A DNA stretch of 64,000 nucleotides, taken from positions 1-64,000 of the forward strand of contig JACWDI010000002.1 of NCBI GenBank assembly GCA_014654265.1, given 5' to 3'. This DNA comes from Pelagibacterales bacterium SAG-MED11 (GTDB lineage Bacteria; Pseudomonadota; Alphaproteobacteria; Pelagibacterales; Pelagibacteraceae). Position numbers and translations under genes: made by a program. Below are positions 19,494-29,169 of this stretch, one piece after another (position 1 is the stretch's first letter; each line of letters starts with the position of its first letter). A model generated the notes under the pieces. That model had not been told where the DNA came from. It saw nothing but the letters and a program-made list of their open reading frames with translations, and did not search any database.

Positions 19494-20351
19494 TTGCCAA
19501 TCAAACATTTATTAATTTTACTCTTTATAATGGCCGCACATGGTAGTGCTTTTCCTGTTGCGAAACTAGCTTTAAATAATTCGGTACCACCAATACTAAT
19601 GGCATCTCTGCGTATGGCATTAGTGTTATTGATTTTAATTCCATTTTGGAAGTTCAAATTACCAGAAAAAAAATATTATAAGTCTTTAATACTCTTTTCG
19701 TTATCTATGGGAGTAATGGTTTATGTATTTATGAACTTATCATTATTTCATTCCTCTATTATTTCCCCAATAATACTAGGATCACAATTAGCAATTCCAT
19801 TTGGTATAATTGCAAGTGCTTTTATACTTAATGAAAATATCAGTAGAAAAAAGTGGATATTAATTTTTACTTCTTTTTTAGGGATTCTAATAATATTTTT
19901 TGATCCAAAACTAGCTGAAAATTTTCTTGGTTTATTATTTGCAAGTTTAATGGCATTATTTTTTGGATTAGCACAAGTTTACTCTAGACAATTAAAAGAT
20001 TTAAGTATCAGTCTAATTAATGCAAGCACAGGTCTTTTTGGTTTTGTTATCTTAATTTTAATTTCATCAATATTAGAAGGTGGGATAATTAAGAATATCA
20101 GACTAATTGAAATAGAGTCTTGGATATTAATTTCATACCAAGCAATTATTGTTTCTTTATGTGCACATCTATTAATGTTCTATTTGTATAAATTTTATAC
20201 AGTAGGTAAAATTTTTCCCTTCTATTCCTTGTTTCCAATCTTTGGTATTTTACTAAGTTTTCTTATATTTGGAGAGGTTCCTTCATTCTTATTTGTAATA
20301 GGGGGCATTATTGTGATTAGTTCTGTAATCTTTCTGCATAAAATAAGTTAA
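19494..20351 (+). CDS. EamA/DMT family transporter
   Basis: Around ten TM segments, EamA-like repeats; TTG-type start likely. Confidence 0.75.
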   Translation: MPIKHLLILLFIMAAHGSAFPVAKLALNNSVPPILMASLRMALVLLILIPFWKFKLPEKKYYKSLILFSLSMGVMVYVFMNLSLFHSSIISPIILGSQLAIPFGIIASAFILNENISRKKWILIFTSFLGILIIFFDPKLAENFLGLLFASLMALFFGLAQVYSRQLKDLSISLINASTGLFGFVILILISSILEGGIIKNIRLIEIESWILISYQAIIVSLCAHLLMFYLYKFYTVGKIFPFYSLFPIFGILLSFLIFGEVPSFLFVIGGIIVISSVIFLHKIS

Positions 20352-20402
20352 ATAGGTTATTGAAAATTTTTAGAAAATTAGATTTAATTTATCTTTTATA
20401 AA

Positions 20403-21608
20403 TTGTTAACAATTAAAAGGAAGATGATGAAAAAACTATTTATTGCTGCTTTTATATTCGTTTCAACTTTTACAACGAATACATTTGCAGATGTTAAGAT
20501 GGGAATTATATTAGGATTTACTGGTCCTATTGAATCTCTTACACCAGCAATGGCTGCCTCTGCTGAGCTTGCTTTCAAAGAAGCTTCAGAATCAGGATCG
20601 CTATTAGGTGGGCAAACTATTTCAGTAGTAAGAGCAGATTCTACTTGTGTGGACTCAGCAGCGGCAACCGCAGCAGCTGAGGGTGTTATTGCGCAAGGTG
20701 TAGCGGCTATTATGGGCGCAGACTGTTCAGGTGTAACTGGAGCAATAGCTTCAAATGTTGCTGTACCAAATGGTGTAGTAATGATTTCACCATCAGCTAC
20801 ATCACCAGGATTAACTACTTTAGATGACAAAGGGTATTTCTTTAGAACTGCTCCGTCTGATGCTAGAGGAGGTCAAATTTTAGCTGATATTACGAAAGAT
20901 AGAAAAGTTAAAAGTGTTGCAATCACTTATACTAACAATGACTATGGAAAAGGTTTGGCAGATGTTTACAAAGCAGCTGTTGAAGCTCATGGTATCAAAG
21001 TAACTACTGTAACTGCTCATGAAGATGGTAAAGCAGATTACTCCTCTGAAGTAGCAACTCTTGCTTCAGCAGGTGGTGATGCAGTAGCTGTAATTGGTTA
21101 CTTAGACCAAGGTGGTAAAGGAATTATCCAAGCCTCACTAGACTCTGGTGCGTTTGATAAATTCATTTTATCTGATGGTATGATCGGTCAGTCTTTAGTT
21201 GATGCATTTGGAAAAGACTTGAAAAAATCTTTTGGTTCAATGCCAGGTTCAACTGGTAAAGGTGCGAGTGTATTCGGTGATGTAGCAAAAGCTGCTGGTA
21301 TCGATAGCTCAGGTCCTTATACTGGTGAATCTTATGATGCTGCTGCTTTAATTATTTTAGCAATGCAAGCAGGTGGTTCAGCTGATAGAGCATCAATCGC
21401 AAAAAATGTGATGGATGTTGCTAATGGTCCTGGAACAAAAATTTATCCCGGTGAACTTAAAAAAGGTTTGGATTTATTAGCAAAAGGTAAAAAAGTTAAC
21501 TACGAAGGTGCAACTGGAGTTACTTTTACTAGTGTCGGTGAAGCTGAAGGTTCTTTCTTAGAACAAGAAATTAAAGGCGGAAAATTTAAAACTAAAAAAC
21601 AAAGATAA
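20403..21608 (+). CDS. Branched-chain-amino-acid-type ABC substrate-binding protein
   Basis: Signal peptide; MGIILGFTGPIESLTPAMAASAELAFKEA; type-1 periplasmic fold. Confidence 0.85.
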   Translation: MLTIKRKMMKKLFIAAFIFVSTFTTNTFADVKMGIILGFTGPIESLTPAMAASAELAFKEASESGSLLGGQTISVVRADSTCVDSAAATAAAEGVIAQGVAAIMGADCSGVTGAIASNVAVPNGVVMISPSATSPGLTTLDDKGYFFRTAPSDARGGQILADITKDRKVKSVAITYTNNDYGKGLADVYKAAVEAHGIKVTTVTAHEDGKADYSSEVATLASAGGDAVAVIGYLDQGGKGIIQASLDSGAFDKFILSDGMIGQSLVDAFGKDLKKSFGSMPGSTGKGASVFGDVAKAAGIDSSGPYTGESYDAAALIILAMQAGGSADRASIAKNVMDVANGPGTKIYPGELKKGLDLLAKGKKVNYEGATGVTFTSVGEAEGSFLEQEIKGGKFKTKKQR

Positions 21609-21625
21609 TTAGATCTTAAAATATA

Positions 21626-21660
21626 AACCCCCAGCATTAGTTTGTTGGGGGTTTTTTTTT
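21626..21660 (+). terminator. Intrinsic terminator of the SBP gene
   Basis: aacccccagca-ttagttt-gttgggggtt hairpin followed by a run of T. Confidence 0.85.
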
Positions 21661-21730
21661 AAAAAAATATATATTTATCTGCTATATACAAAGCCCAAGC
21701 TATTGCGGCACCTGTTATAATATATTTCAT
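21659..21730 (-). CDS. Putative 23-aa membrane microprotein MKYIITGAAIAWALYIADKYIFF
   Basis: ATG 4 nt after livM stop; hydrophobic single-span sequence; below the ORF-track length cutoff. Confidence 0.4.
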   Translation of the reverse strand: MKYIITGAAIAWALYIADKYIFF

Positions 21731-21734
21731 AATT

Positions 21735-23105
21735 TTATTTTATTTCTATTTTTTCTGGAAGTATACCTTTTGGTCTGTATCTCATAATTAATAATAAGCC
21801 TATTCCCATCATTAAAAACCTAAAGTAAGGAACACTTTCAATTAAATGTTGTTTTAAAAAATGAGTATCAGCTAATCCAGATGTAGTTAGATTAATTACA
21901 AAGAGTGCAATTGGTGCAGCTTCAATCCATAAAAACCAAACTACAAAACCACCTAAAATTGCACCAAAATTATTTCCACTTCCTCCAACAATTACCATTA
22001 CCCAAATTAAAAAAGTATATCGCATTGGTCTGTAGCTTCCAGGGGTAAATAACCCATCTTGGGTTACTAACATTGCTCCGGCAATTCCAACTATAGCTGA
22101 GCCTAAAACAAATATTAGAAGATGTTGCTTAACAACATTTTTACCCATGGCATTTGCTGCCTCTTCATTATCCCTTATCGCTCTCATCATTCGTCCCCAT
22201 GGTGAATAAAGAGCTTTCTGCGTTAATATTAAAAGAATAATTACTACAACTAAAAATAATCCTGAATAACAAAGTTTTACAAAAATTGAAGAACCTTCAA
22301 TGACCAACTGGTTAAGTGCACTTTGTCTTTCTGAAAAATCTTGTATCAAATTTAATTTACTGAAATTAAATTTTTCAACTAAATTTATGAACCAATCTGT
22401 TTGCTGAAGATCTACTTCATATGGTGCTGGGCGCTTCAAGCCTATTACATTTTTAACACCTCTTGTTAACCAGTCTTCATGTTTAATAATTGCTATTACG
22501 ATTTCTGAAATAAGTAGAGTTGCTATTGCTAAGTAATCAGCTCTTAAACCTAAAGCTACTTTACCAATAATAAAGGCTAAACCACCTGCAAATACTGCCC
22601 CTACTATCCATGAAAAAATAATTGGCAATCCAAAACCACCGAGAAAACCTGTTTTAGCAGGATTTACTTCTTCTATTGCTTCAATACCAGGTTCAGAAAC
22701 AAATCTAACAAGAATAATTCCTGTAATAATAATTGTGGCAATTATATAAGTTCTTAGTTTAGATTTATCATATTTTTTTAAAACATATCTAACAGCTAAT
22801 ACTATTCCTATAATTAAGAATAAGCTAAATAAAATATTAGAACCTCCTACACTCCAAGCTTCCTGAACTGGATTAACTGAAATTAAAACTGCTGCTAAAC
22901 CACCTAAAGCTGTATAACCCATTATTCCAAAATTAATTAGACCAGCATAACCCCATTGGATATTAGCACCCATCGTCATGACAGCTGAGATTAAACAAAG
23001 ATTAAATATTGATAAAGCAATATTCCATGACTGAAATATTCCAACAAGTATGATTAATCCCATCATAATGCTGTAAGCAGCAATTACGTTTAAATTTTTT
23101 TTCAT
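21735..23105 (-). CDS. livM: Branched-chain-type ABC permease LivM
   Basis: GLRADYLAIATLLISEI, AIRDNEEAANAMGKNV. Confidence 0.85.
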   Translation of the reverse strand: MKKNLNVIAAYSIMMGLIILVGIFQSWNIALSIFNLCLISAVMTMGANIQWGYAGLINFGIMGYTALGGLAAVLISVNPVQEAWSVGGSNILFSLFLIIGIVLAVRYVLKKYDKSKLRTYIIATIIITGIILVRFVSEPGIEAIEEVNPAKTGFLGGFGLPIIFSWIVGAVFAGGLAFIIGKVALGLRADYLAIATLLISEIVIAIIKHEDWLTRGVKNVIGLKRPAPYEVDLQQTDWFINLVEKFNFSKLNLIQDFSERQSALNQLVIEGSSIFVKLCYSGLFLVVVIILLILTQKALYSPWGRMMRAIRDNEEAANAMGKNVVKQHLLIFVLGSAIVGIAGAMLVTQDGLFTPGSYRPMRYTFLIWVMVIVGGSGNNFGAILGGFVVWFLWIEAAPIALFVINLTTSGLADTHFLKQHLIESVPYFRFLMMGIGLLLIMRYRPKGILPEKIEIK

Positions 23106-24112
23106 AGTACCTTGCCTTTAAATATTCCAGATGGTCGGTATAACAACACAATTACTAATATTGAAAAAGAAACTGCAAATTTGTAATCAGTTGAAAGTAA
23201 TTGAACTAAACCATCAGGCTCCATACTTTCTGGTAAAACATACATAAAAAATTTCTTATAAGCATATGTCAAAAGTATTTCAGAAAAAGCAATTACATAT
23301 CCTCCTAGAAACGCTCCAAAAGGATTACCAATTCCCCCAACTATTGCTGCAGCAAATATGGGTAGCATATTGTTAAAGTATGTGAATGGTTTAAAGCTTT
23401 TGTCTAAACCATAAAGAGTTCCACCAATAGTTGCCAATATTCCAGCAATTATCCAAGTAATCATAACTATTTTTTTGGGATCTATGCCTGAGAGTAAAGC
23501 TAGATCTTCATTATCCGAATAAGCTTTCATACTTTTTCCAGTCTTAGTTTTATTCAAAAACCAAAAAAGCGTTGAAACTAAAATTAAAGTTACCAGTATA
23601 GTTAATATTTGAGTTGATTTAATTGCAAGACCTTCATTTAATCCTGTAATTTCTTTAAATTCACCTGCTTTAATTATGAATTTCTCGCCATCAAAAAATC
23701 TTCTATCTGAAGGCCCTATAATAATTCTTACTACTGCTTGAGTAACAAACATTACACCTATACTAACCATAGCAAGTTGAACAGGTGGGCTTTTTTGATT
23801 TCTATAGTATTTGAAAACAAATTTATCAATCAATAGCATATAAAAAATCATAAAAATGATTGCAAATGGAATAGCTATAAGTGCTGTTGGTAAAACACCC
23901 AAGGAAACACCCAAGGATTGAAAATACCAAGTAAACAAAATTGCTGCCATAGTTCCGAATGACATCATGTCCCCAGTAGCAAAATTGGCAAATCTTAAAA
24001 TACCATAAATCAATGTCACGAATATTGCACCTAGTGCTAACTGTGAACCATAAGTTAAAGCTGGAACAAATATATAGTTTAGTAAAAGAATAATTGCGTT
24101 TATAAAATCCAT
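23102..24112 (-). CDS. livH: Branched-chain-type ABC permease LivH
   Basis: LIYGILRFANFATGDMMSFG, GGTLYGLD, AAAIVGGIGNPFGA. Confidence 0.85.
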   Translation of the reverse strand: MDFINAIILLLNYIFVPALTYGSQLALGAIFVTLIYGILRFANFATGDMMSFGTMAAILFTWYFQSLGVSLGVLPTALIAIPFAIIFMIFYMLLIDKFVFKYYRNQKSPPVQLAMVSIGVMFVTQAVVRIIIGPSDRRFFDGEKFIIKAGEFKEITGLNEGLAIKSTQILTILVTLILVSTLFWFLNKTKTGKSMKAYSDNEDLALLSGIDPKKIVMITWIIAGILATIGGTLYGLDKSFKPFTYFNNMLPIFAAAIVGGIGNPFGAFLGGYVIAFSEILLTYAYKKFFMYVLPESMEPDGLVQLLSTDYKFAVSFSILVIVLLYRPSGIFKGKVL

Positions 24113-24820
24113 TTAACCGCCTAAGAATGAGCTTCTTACTCTTGAGTCATTCAATAATTCCTTTCCCGTGCCAGAATAACGATTCTCTCCAGTTACTAGC
24201 ACGTATCCTCTATCAGAAATGCTTAACGCTTGTTTGGCATTTTGTTCAACCATAAGAATGGCGACATTAGTTTTTTTTACTTTTATTATATGATCAAATA
24301 GCTCATCCATTACTATGGGAGAAACTCCAGCTGTAGGTTCATCTAACATTAATACTGAAGGCTTAATCATCAATGCCCTTCCTAAAGCAACTTGTTGCCT
24401 TTGTCCTCCTGATAACTCTCCAACTAATTGATTTTTTTTTTCTTGTAAAATCGGAAATAAATCAAAAATATCATCTATCAATTTTTTTAAATCTTTATCT
24501 AATAAAAATGCACCCATCTCCAAATTTTCCTCAACAGTCATTCCTGCAAATACATTTTTAGTTTGGGGTACAAATGAAATTCCTTGTTTCACTCGATCTT
24601 GGGGTGACAAGTTTGAAATATCTTTTCCATCTATAGTTATTGTACCTGACTTTAAATTAAGAAGTCCTAACATAGCCTTCATGGCTGTAGATTTTCCTGC
24701 ACCGTTGGGTCCAAGAATAGATACAATTTCTCCCCTATCAACAGTAACAGAACATGAGTGAATAATATCAGGACCATTTCCATAACCACCAGTCATTTTA
24801 TTTCCCTCAAAGAAAGCCAT
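24113..24820 (-). CDS. livF: Branched-chain-type ABC ATPase LivF
   Basis: GPNGAGKST, LSGGQRQQVALGRALM, MLDEPTAGVSP. Confidence 0.9.
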   Translation of the reverse strand: MAFFEGNKMTGGYGNGPDIIHSCSVTVDRGEIVSILGPNGAGKSTAMKAMLGLLNLKSGTITIDGKDISNLSPQDRVKQGISFVPQTKNVFAGMTVEENLEMGAFLLDKDLKKLIDDIFDLFPILQEKKNQLVGELSGGQRQQVALGRALMIKPSVLMLDEPTAGVSPIVMDELFDHIIKVKKTNVAILMVEQNAKQALSISDRGYVLVTGENRYSGTGKELLNDSRVRSSFLGG

Positions 24821-25611
24821 CAGTTTTTATCCTTTAATTTTGATCCTCTGCCTAAATAGCTCTCTATAACCTTTTGATCTTTTTTTGCATTTTCTACAGT
24901 ACCCTCGAATAAAACTGAACCTTCTGCCATAACAATTACTGGATCGCAAAGTCTACCAATAAAATCCATATCATGTTCGATCATACAAAAAGTATAACCC
25001 TTTTCTTGATTCAATTTTTGAATTGCAGTGCCTAAATCTTTAAGCAATGTTCTATTAACTCCAGCACCAACTTCGTCTAATAATACTAATTTTGCATCAA
25101 CCATCATTGTTCTACCAAGCTCTAAGAGCTTTTTTTGACCTCCAGATAGATTTCCAGCAAGTTCATTTGAAAGGTGACTTAAATTTAAAAATTCTACTAC
25201 TTCTTTTGCTTTTTCTTTAATTAAATTTTCTTCTCTTGCAACAAGAGAAGGCTTTAACAAAACATTCGTTAATTTTTCACCAGATTGATTTCCAGGTACC
25301 ATCATTAGATTTTCTAAGACAGATAAATTAGTAAATTCATGTGCAATTTGAAAAGTTCTCAATAAACCTTTAGAAAATAATTCATATGATGGAGTATCAG
25401 TAATATCTTCATTATTAAATTTAACATTTCCTTTAGATGATTTTAAATTTCCAGCTATTAAATTAAATAAAGTTGTTTTACCAGATCCATTCGGACCTAT
25501 GATTCCTGTGATAGTTCCCTTTTTTACTTTTAATGAACAGTCCGATACAGCAGCTAATCCTCCAAAAAATTTTGAAAGATTATTAATTTCTAAAATATTT
25601 TGAGACATCAA
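24820..25611 (-). CDS. livG: Branched-chain-type ABC ATPase LivG
   Basis: GPNGSGKTTLFN, LSGGQKKLLELGR, IEHDMDFI. Confidence 0.9.
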   Translation of the reverse strand: MMSQNILEINNLSKFFGGLAAVSDCSLKVKKGTITGIIGPNGSGKTTLFNLIAGNLKSSKGNVKFNNEDITDTPSYELFSKGLLRTFQIAHEFTNLSVLENLMMVPGNQSGEKLTNVLLKPSLVAREENLIKEKAKEVVEFLNLSHLSNELAGNLSGGQKKLLELGRTMMVDAKLVLLDEVGAGVNRTLLKDLGTAIQKLNQEKGYTFCMIEHDMDFIGRLCDPVIVMAEGSVLFEGTVENAKKDQKVIESYLGRGSKLKDKN

Positions 25612-26379
25612 TTATTTATTCAATCTCTTGTGAATACTATTTAAAGTATTAACAACAGATTTATAAACACCTTTTTTTGACATCGTATTAAGACCTTGTT
25701 GGTTAAGTCCTTTAGGCGTTTGCGACTCTTTCACTAAATGTTTTAAATCCTTATTAGAATTTACAACTGCATCCTCTGATAAAGCTAAAAATAATGAAGT
25801 TATATATTTTTGAGCATCTTGTTTTTTAATACCTTTTCTTACAAGCCAATTACTCATTACTCTTAACATTTCGTAATAAGACGCCATCATCCCAGATGTC
25901 GACCAAAAATTAATAGACAGTTTTTCATTTTTAATTTCTATAGTAGATCCAATTTTATCAAAAAAACTTTTTACCTGTCTATTAGGTGGACAAATAGGAA
26001 CTGGACCTTTCTTGATTGATATTGGAGGCAGCGGTATTGCTCTAATAATTTTAGATTTTACTTTGATCATTTTTTTAAGTTCAGAAAGATTTATAGTTGA
26101 AATAAAACTTATAATTGTTTGATTTGATCTAAATTTTAAATCTTTAATAATTTTATCTCCTACTTTTGGGGTGACAGATAAAAATATCCAATTTGATTTG
26201 TTAATTACATCTTGATTATTTTTCGCAATACTTACTTTTTTAAATTTTTTCTTTAAATTATTTGCTATTCGCTTATTCCTTGGAGATACTATTATTTGCC
26301 TAAACCTTATCTTAGATCTACATACTCCTAAAATAACTGAAGAAGCTATTTTTCCTGTTCCAATAAATCCTAATTTCAT
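25612..26379 (-). CDS. Divergent pyrroline-5-carboxylate reductase-like (ProC family) protein
   Basis: MKLGFIGTGKIASSVILGV Rossmann start; ProC-like layout, but canonical motifs altered. Confidence 0.7.
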   Translation of the reverse strand: MKLGFIGTGKIASSVILGVCRSKIRFRQIIVSPRNKRIANNLKKKFKKVSIAKNNQDVINKSNWIFLSVTPKVGDKIIKDLKFRSNQTIISFISTINLSELKKMIKVKSKIIRAIPLPPISIKKGPVPICPPNRQVKSFFDKIGSTIEIKNEKLSINFWSTSGMMASYYEMLRVMSNWLVRKGIKKQDAQKYITSLFLALSEDAVVNSNKDLKHLVKESQTPKGLNQQGLNTMSKKGVYKSVVNTLNSIHKRLNK

Positions 26380-26413
26380 AAATTTATAAATTTCTTATTT
26401 AAGGAATGATAGT

Positions 26414-27325
26414 TTAATTTTGGAAAAATGAACCCCTAATTCTCAAGAGTTCTCTACTCAAATCTTTGTTTTCTTTGAATGGACGTCTGCCATGTAACCA
26501 AAAATAATTGTTTGCTACAATAGCTGAACCGACTGGTAATTTTGTTATGACTTTATTTTTACTCTCTTCTAAACAATCAGATAATTTTTGCAAAAAATTT
26601 CCTTGAGACATATTTTTTGGTTCAGGAAATTGATCAATATATGAAATTTGAGCTTTGCCATTTTCATCTTTTGAAAATACTGGATGCTCAACTTTATAAT
26701 CTATATTTTTACTTTTTGGAGAAGACCAAACAAAGTTTTCTTTACCCACTGGATCGTTAAATAATTCTTCACAATACTCCCAATCATCTAAGTGAAGCAT
26801 TGCTGTTTCACCACCTTCAACATTTCTTTCTTCAATCTTTGTCATCAAAAGCCAATCGGTTACTTCTTTTACATATGTTCCATCAGTATGAAGATCCATA
26901 TTGGTATAAGCTTTCCTTAAATAAGAGTCACTCTTATCTACATGTTTTACATGAAATCTTGCATAGTACTTTCCTGCCATAGAGTCATGATTGGGGTTAC
27001 CAATTAAATGAGATATCGCAGTGGACAGCTTAACTAAAAAAATATCATCAATATTAGAATTTTTATCTTCTGGACCAATTATAAAACACCCTAATTTTCT
27101 ATCTCTGATAATTTTATTTAATAAAATACTAAGTTTATTTTGAGTTAAGTCATCTAAACTTTTTGCAATTGTAAATCTCGTAAATGGTTTGTACTCAATT
27201 GCTGTTAGATCAAATTTTTTAAAAGGGAAAATTAATTTTTCAATAGTTTCATTTTTAATCTTTATATCGATTATTCTAGGGGAATCTTTATTTGGTAAAA
27301 TTTCAAATCCTGGTATGTCGTTCAT
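26414..27325 (-). CDS. CsiD/GlaH-like 2-oxoglutarate-dependent dioxygenase (glutarate 2-hydroxylase family)
   Basis: AISHLIGNPNHDSMAGKYYARFHVKHVDKSDSYLRKAYTNMDLHTDGTYVKEVTDWLLM...GGETAMLHLDDWEY...YFWLHGR resembles E. coli CsiD/GlaH from memory. Confidence 0.75.
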   Translation of the reverse strand: MNDIPGFEILPNKDSPRIIDIKIKNETIEKLIFPFKKFDLTAIEYKPFTRFTIAKSLDDLTQNKLSILLNKIIRDRKLGCFIIGPEDKNSNIDDIFLVKLSTAISHLIGNPNHDSMAGKYYARFHVKHVDKSDSYLRKAYTNMDLHTDGTYVKEVTDWLLMTKIEERNVEGGETAMLHLDDWEYCEELFNDPVGKENFVWSSPKSKNIDYKVEHPVFSKDENGKAQISYIDQFPEPKNMSQGNFLQKLSDCLEESKNKVITKLPVGSAIVANNYFWLHGRRPFKENKDLSRELLRIRGSFFQN

Positions 27326-27366
27326 AATTTAAATAATTTATCCAATTATAACAAGTTTTTAAAGTC

Positions 27367-27702
27367 TTAAAAATAATTATTAATTAAGCTCATTGCAACT
27401 GCTGAAAATACTGTAGGGTAAACAAAGTTTTTTTTTGTAACAAAAAAAATTCCCAAACTCAACAAGACAACTAAAATTCTACTTAAGTAACTTGCATCAG
27501 ATAACGCCCCAACAGGAAATATTATAGTTCGTGCAATAAGTGCTGCTAGTGTTGCGTAAGCTAAACAATTGAACCAACGAAATATTTTTGAAGTTTCTTT
27601 GATTCTAACTGATGACAAAACTCCTAAGAATCTTGATATATAAGTTGCCAGCGAAGTTACAATTATCGATAATAAAATATTAATTGACATTTTTTTCTCC
27701 AA
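27367..27702 (-). CDS. azlD: AzlD family protein
   Basis: 111-aa hydrophobic protein adjacent to AzlC homologue. Confidence 0.75.
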   Translation of the reverse strand: MEKKMSINILLSIIVTSLATYISRFLGVLSSVRIKETSKIFRWFNCLAYATLAALIARTIIFPVGALSDASYLSRILVVLLSLGIFFVTKKNFVYPTVFSAVAMSLINNYF

Positions 27703-28384
27703 TTAAATAAGATATTGATCCTGCAATTAATCCACCAAGTAAAATTGACCATTCGGGTGAAAAAAAATAAAAAAATGGACCTAATATTCCTCCAAGTATA
27801 ACTGACAAACTAACTTGAATTGTTTTCATCGCTCCTACCAACATACATGTAAAATAAATTGGATTTAAAATAGCTAAACCCATTAACATATCTTTATTTA
27901 GATAATCAGATAAATAAAAACCAAGAATTGTTGATACAACTGCAACACTCCATGTGGCAGAACCTATGCCTATCCAGAAATCAACTCGATCTTTTTTTTC
28001 AATCGTCTCATAGTTACTTTTCATAATTAACCAAGCTGAGACAGCAATGAAGTGACAAGATAAATAATATTTCCATTTTGGTTGTTTTTCATCCATCATC
28101 AAAGGGAATAAAGAAACTGCCATTGGATAAAGTCTTGCATTAACAAACCAAACTGCAATAAAAATACTTAGTAACGAAGCACCTACTAAAATTGACTCAG
28201 CCATGACTAGTGAGCCTGGCAAAGCATAAATTAACATTGTAGAAAAAATGCTTTCCTGAATATTAAAACCTATATTTTTTAGAAGTGCACCAATAGCAAT
28301 GAAACAGCATCCTAGTGCTATTGCAGGACTATCAGGTTTTAAAATTGATTTAAATCCTTTAAAAAATAATTCTTTTTTGATCAT
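27680..28384 (-). CDS. azlC: AzlC family branched-chain amino acid permease
   Basis: SPAIALGCCFIAIGALLKNIGF; multi-TM; overlaps AzlD. Confidence 0.8.
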   Translation of the reverse strand: MIKKELFFKGFKSILKPDSPAIALGCCFIAIGALLKNIGFNIQESIFSTMLIYALPGSLVMAESILVGASLLSIFIAVWFVNARLYPMAVSLFPLMMDEKQPKWKYYLSCHFIAVSAWLIMKSNYETIEKKDRVDFWIGIGSATWSVAVVSTILGFYLSDYLNKDMLMGLAILNPIYFTCMLVGAMKTIQVSLSVILGGILGPFFYFFSPEWSILLGGLIAGSISYLIGEKNVN

Positions 28385-29169
28385 TAACCGCCTAAAAATA
28401 AGCGACCTACATCAGGATTATTTAAAAGATCGTCTCCTTTACCAGCTATTGCAGTTTGTCCAGAGACCAAAACATAACCAATATCTGCAAACTCAAGACC
28501 TTTTTTAGCATTCTGCTCTACAAGAATAATAGTTTTTTTTTCATTCTGTTGAAGATCTCTCAAAATTTCAAATACCATATCTATATATCTAGGCTCTAAT
28601 CCAATTGATGGTTCATCAACTAATAAAACTGATGGCTTCATCACTAATGCCCTAGAAATTTCCAACAATCTTCTTTCTCCCCCAGACAATACTTTTGCTG
28701 GTTGATATCTTCTATTTCCTAATCTCTCGTATTTTTGAAGAATTTTTTCTGCTTCTTCATAAGACTCTTCTGTTTTATCTTTAATAAACCCACCCATTAA
28801 TAAATTTTCTTCTACTGTCATATCTGGAAAAACTGAATTATCCTGGAGAATATAGGCTATTCCAACTGATTTGAGTTTCTCAGCAGGAGAAAGATTTGTA
28901 ATTTCTTTTCCATCTATTTCTATTTTTCCAGAAAAAATATTTGTAAATCCATAAATTGAATGGAGTATTGTTGATTTTCCCGCCCCGTTAGGACCTATTA
29001 AACAAAGTGATTGTGCTTTACTTACAAAAAGTTCAAAATTATGAAGTATTTCCATTTTACCATAACCAGCATTGAGATTCTTTATTGTTAAGTGAACATC
29101 ATTAGGAGATAGGTTTTTTAAATCTTCAGCAACAGGAGCTTTACCCAAAACTTCATATTGATTTGACAT
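28384..29169 (-). CDS. livF: Branched-chain-type ABC ATPase LivF (second system)
   Basis: GPNGAGKSTILHS, LSGGERRLLEISRALV, LVDEPSIGLEP. Confidence 0.9.
   Translation of the reverse strand: MSNQYEVLGKAPVAEDLKNLSPNDVHLTIKNLNAGYGKMEILHNFELFVSKAQSLCLIGPNGAGKSTILHSIYGFTNIFSGKIEIDGKEITNLSPAEKLKSVGIAYILQDNSVFPDMTVEENLLMGGFIKDKTEESYEEAEKILQKYERLGNRRYQPAKVLSGGERRLLEISRALVMKPSVLLVDEPSIGLEPRYIDMVFEILRDLQQNEKKTIILVEQNAKKGLEFADIGYVLVSGQTAIAGKGDDLLNNPDVGRLFLGG

Noticed and set aside
20396-20830. 144-aa minus-strand ORF
   Set aside because: Fully antisense to the confident SBP gene 20403..21608; low-complexity Ala/Ser composition typical of a shadow ORF
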